From Bacillota bacterium (GTDB lineage: Bacteria; Bacillota; Clostridia; Acetivibrionales; JAEXSP01), in NCBI GenBank assembly GCA_023453795.1, contig JAEXSP010000032.1, positions 124,001-188,000 of the forward strand: a DNA stretch of 64,000 nucleotides, in the 5' to 3' direction. This document shows, piece by piece, positions 63,090-64,000 of the stretch (position 1 is the first letter of the stretch; the number at the start of each line of letters is the position of its first letter). The position numbers were made by a program, and so were the translations under genes. The notes beneath the pieces were generated by a model that had not been told where the DNA came from, made no database searches, and saw only the letters and a list, made by a program, of their open reading frames with translations.

Positions 63090-63118
63090 CCGGGGGCTTG
63101 TCTCCGGGGTTTTTGCTT
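63090..63118 (+). terminator. Hairpin between greA and lysS
   Basis: CCGGGGG (63090-63096) pairs with TCTCCGG (63101-63107), with two G-T wobbles, loop CTTG, then GGTTTTTGCTTTTT. An upstream TTTGAG/CTCAAA stem could compete with it, so it might be regulated. Confidence 0.6.
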
Positions 63119-63164
63119 TTTATTATCATTTAAATCAATACAAAAGTTGCAGGAGGAAGTAATA

Positions 63165-64000
63165 ATGTCTGAAAATCAGGAAAATAACAACGAAATGCAA
63201 GATCTAAACGAGATATTGAAGGTTAGAAGAATGAAACTGTTGGAACTCCAGCAGAATAATGATGACCCGTTTAAAATAGTAAAATATGACCCTGACCACT
63301 CTACAGTTCAAATATTAGAGAACTTTGAGCAGCTCGAAGGAAAGTTTGTATCCATTGCCGGAAGACTGATGTCCAAAAGGGGAATGGGAAAAGCAAGCTT
63401 TTGCGACATTCAGGATAGAGACGGAAGGCTGCAGGTCTATGTAAGGATTGATGAAATAGGCGAAGAAAGCTATGAAAAGTTCAAAAAGTTTGATATAGGT
63501 GATATTGCCGGTGTGAAAGGAGAAGTTTTCAAAACACATAAGGGTGAAATATCTATTAAAGCCAAGGAAGTATTGCTGCTGGCAAAATCCCTTCAGCCTC
63601 TTCCTGAAAAGTGGCATGGCTTAAAAGATACAGACATGAGGTACAGGCAAAGATATTTGGATCTCATTGTTAATCCTGAGGTTAAAAAGACATTTATTAT
63701 AAGAAGCAAGATTATTAAGGAGATTAGGAAATTCCTTGATGAAAGAGGATTCCTTGAAGTTGATACTCCCTTACTTAATACAATTCCGGGCGGAGCTGCG
63801 GCAAAGCCGTTTATAACTCATCACAACACACTCGATATTGACCTGTATCTAAGAATTGCGCCTGAATTATATCTGAAGAGGCTTATTGTAGGCGGGATGG
63901 AAAAGGTTTATGAAATGGGTAGGATGTTCAGAAATGAAGGTATGTCGATAAAACATAACCCTGAGTTTTCAATGATGGAGGTTTATGAGGCTTATAACGA
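63165..64000 (+). CDS. lysS: Lysyl-tRNA synthetase, class II (partial, cut by window end)
   Basis: The first 278 codons of a class II LysRS. The N-terminal OB-fold anticodon domain is seen in VSIAGRLMSKRGMGKASFCD and ISIKAKEVLLLAKSLQPLPE; LKDTDMRYRQRYLDLIVNPE is the family signature, motif 1 is in FLEVDTPLLNTIPGGAAAKP and motif 2 in YEMGRMFRNEGMSIKHNPEF. ATG 63165 follows AGGAGGAAG. The frame is still open at the end of the window. Confidence 0.96.
   Translation, partial: MSENQENNNEMQDLNEILKVRRMKLLELQQNNDDPFKIVKYDPDHSTVQILENFEQLEGKFVSIAGRLMSKRGMGKASFCDIQDRDGRLQVYVRIDEIGEESYEKFKKFDIGDIAGVKGEVFKTHKGEISIKAKEVLLLAKSLQPLPEKWHGLKDTDMRYRQRYLDLIVNPEVKKTFIIRSKIIKEIRKFLDERGFLEVDTPLLNTIPGGAAAKPFITHHNTLDIDLYLRIAPELYLKRLIVGGMEKVYEMGRMFRNEGMSIKHNPEFSMMEVYEAYN

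Noticed and set aside
63000..63164. T-box leader before lysS
   Set aside because: No T-box core sequence or specifier loop was found; only a terminator-like hairpin.

Overview
The window looks like the chromosome of a low-GC, anaerobic, Gram-positive bacterium of the class Clostridia, probably near Ruminiclostridium/Acetivibrio. The evidence is AGGAGG-type ribosome binding sites, TTGACA-N17-TATAAT promoters, a CIRCE-controlled groESL operon, a contiguous hisZGDCB-purC-hisHAFIE operon, a clostridial-type IMP dehydrogenase and secreted proteins with Gram-positive signal peptides. No rRNA, tRNA or CRISPR array was seen.

Region 1 (1-14.9 kb) is the right part of a PBSX-like contractile tail locus (prophage or tailocin). 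It runs in the order tape measure, LysM/XkdP, XkdQ hub, DUF2577, DUF2634, baseplate J, an unknown protein, two Mtd_N-type fibre genes (one only 53 aa), an XkdU-like protein and a tail fibre with a Peptidase_G2-like end. It continues without a break into an unusual module: a 153-aa protein whose tail is twelve cysteines in C-X3-C register, two small helical proteins, a radical SAM/SPASM maturase and a translationally coupled amidase. A late-type regulator, a holin and an NlpC/P60 lysin follow. The arrangement suggests a ribosomally made, post-translationally modified Cys-rich protein built into or carried by a phage-tail particle. This is the most interesting system in the window.

Region 2 (14.9-40 kb) is an accessory island. 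It holds decayed IS256 and IS21 transposases, then an AT-rich secreted-protein operon: an internally deleted subtilase fused to FG-GAP repeats, two tandem active-site-intact subtilases with fibre-like middle regions, a 2180-aa secreted RHS protein with a C-terminal toxin-like region, and a candidate immunity gene. Next come IS1182 and REP-associated transposase fragments, recurrent hairpin elements, and a strong candidate for an independent structured small RNA (about 34730-34909) with its own promoter and terminator, upstream of a degenerate ImmA/IrrE-like protein whose ribosome binding site is masked by a hairpin. A secreted esterase, a divergent AraC/GyrI regulator, a coiled-coil protein and a CBS-containing Mn-type pyrophosphatase close the region.

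Region 3 (40-64 kb) is mostly core genome: an orphan Tad-domain protein with NGSN repeats, pyrG, the his operon with purC embedded, an AlbA_2/ATPase protein, a TPR protein, groES-groEL, a small membrane protein, a GH18 hydrolase with SH3 and copper-amine-oxidase-like domains, guaB, an unknown gene, greA and the first part of lysS, which runs off the end of the window.
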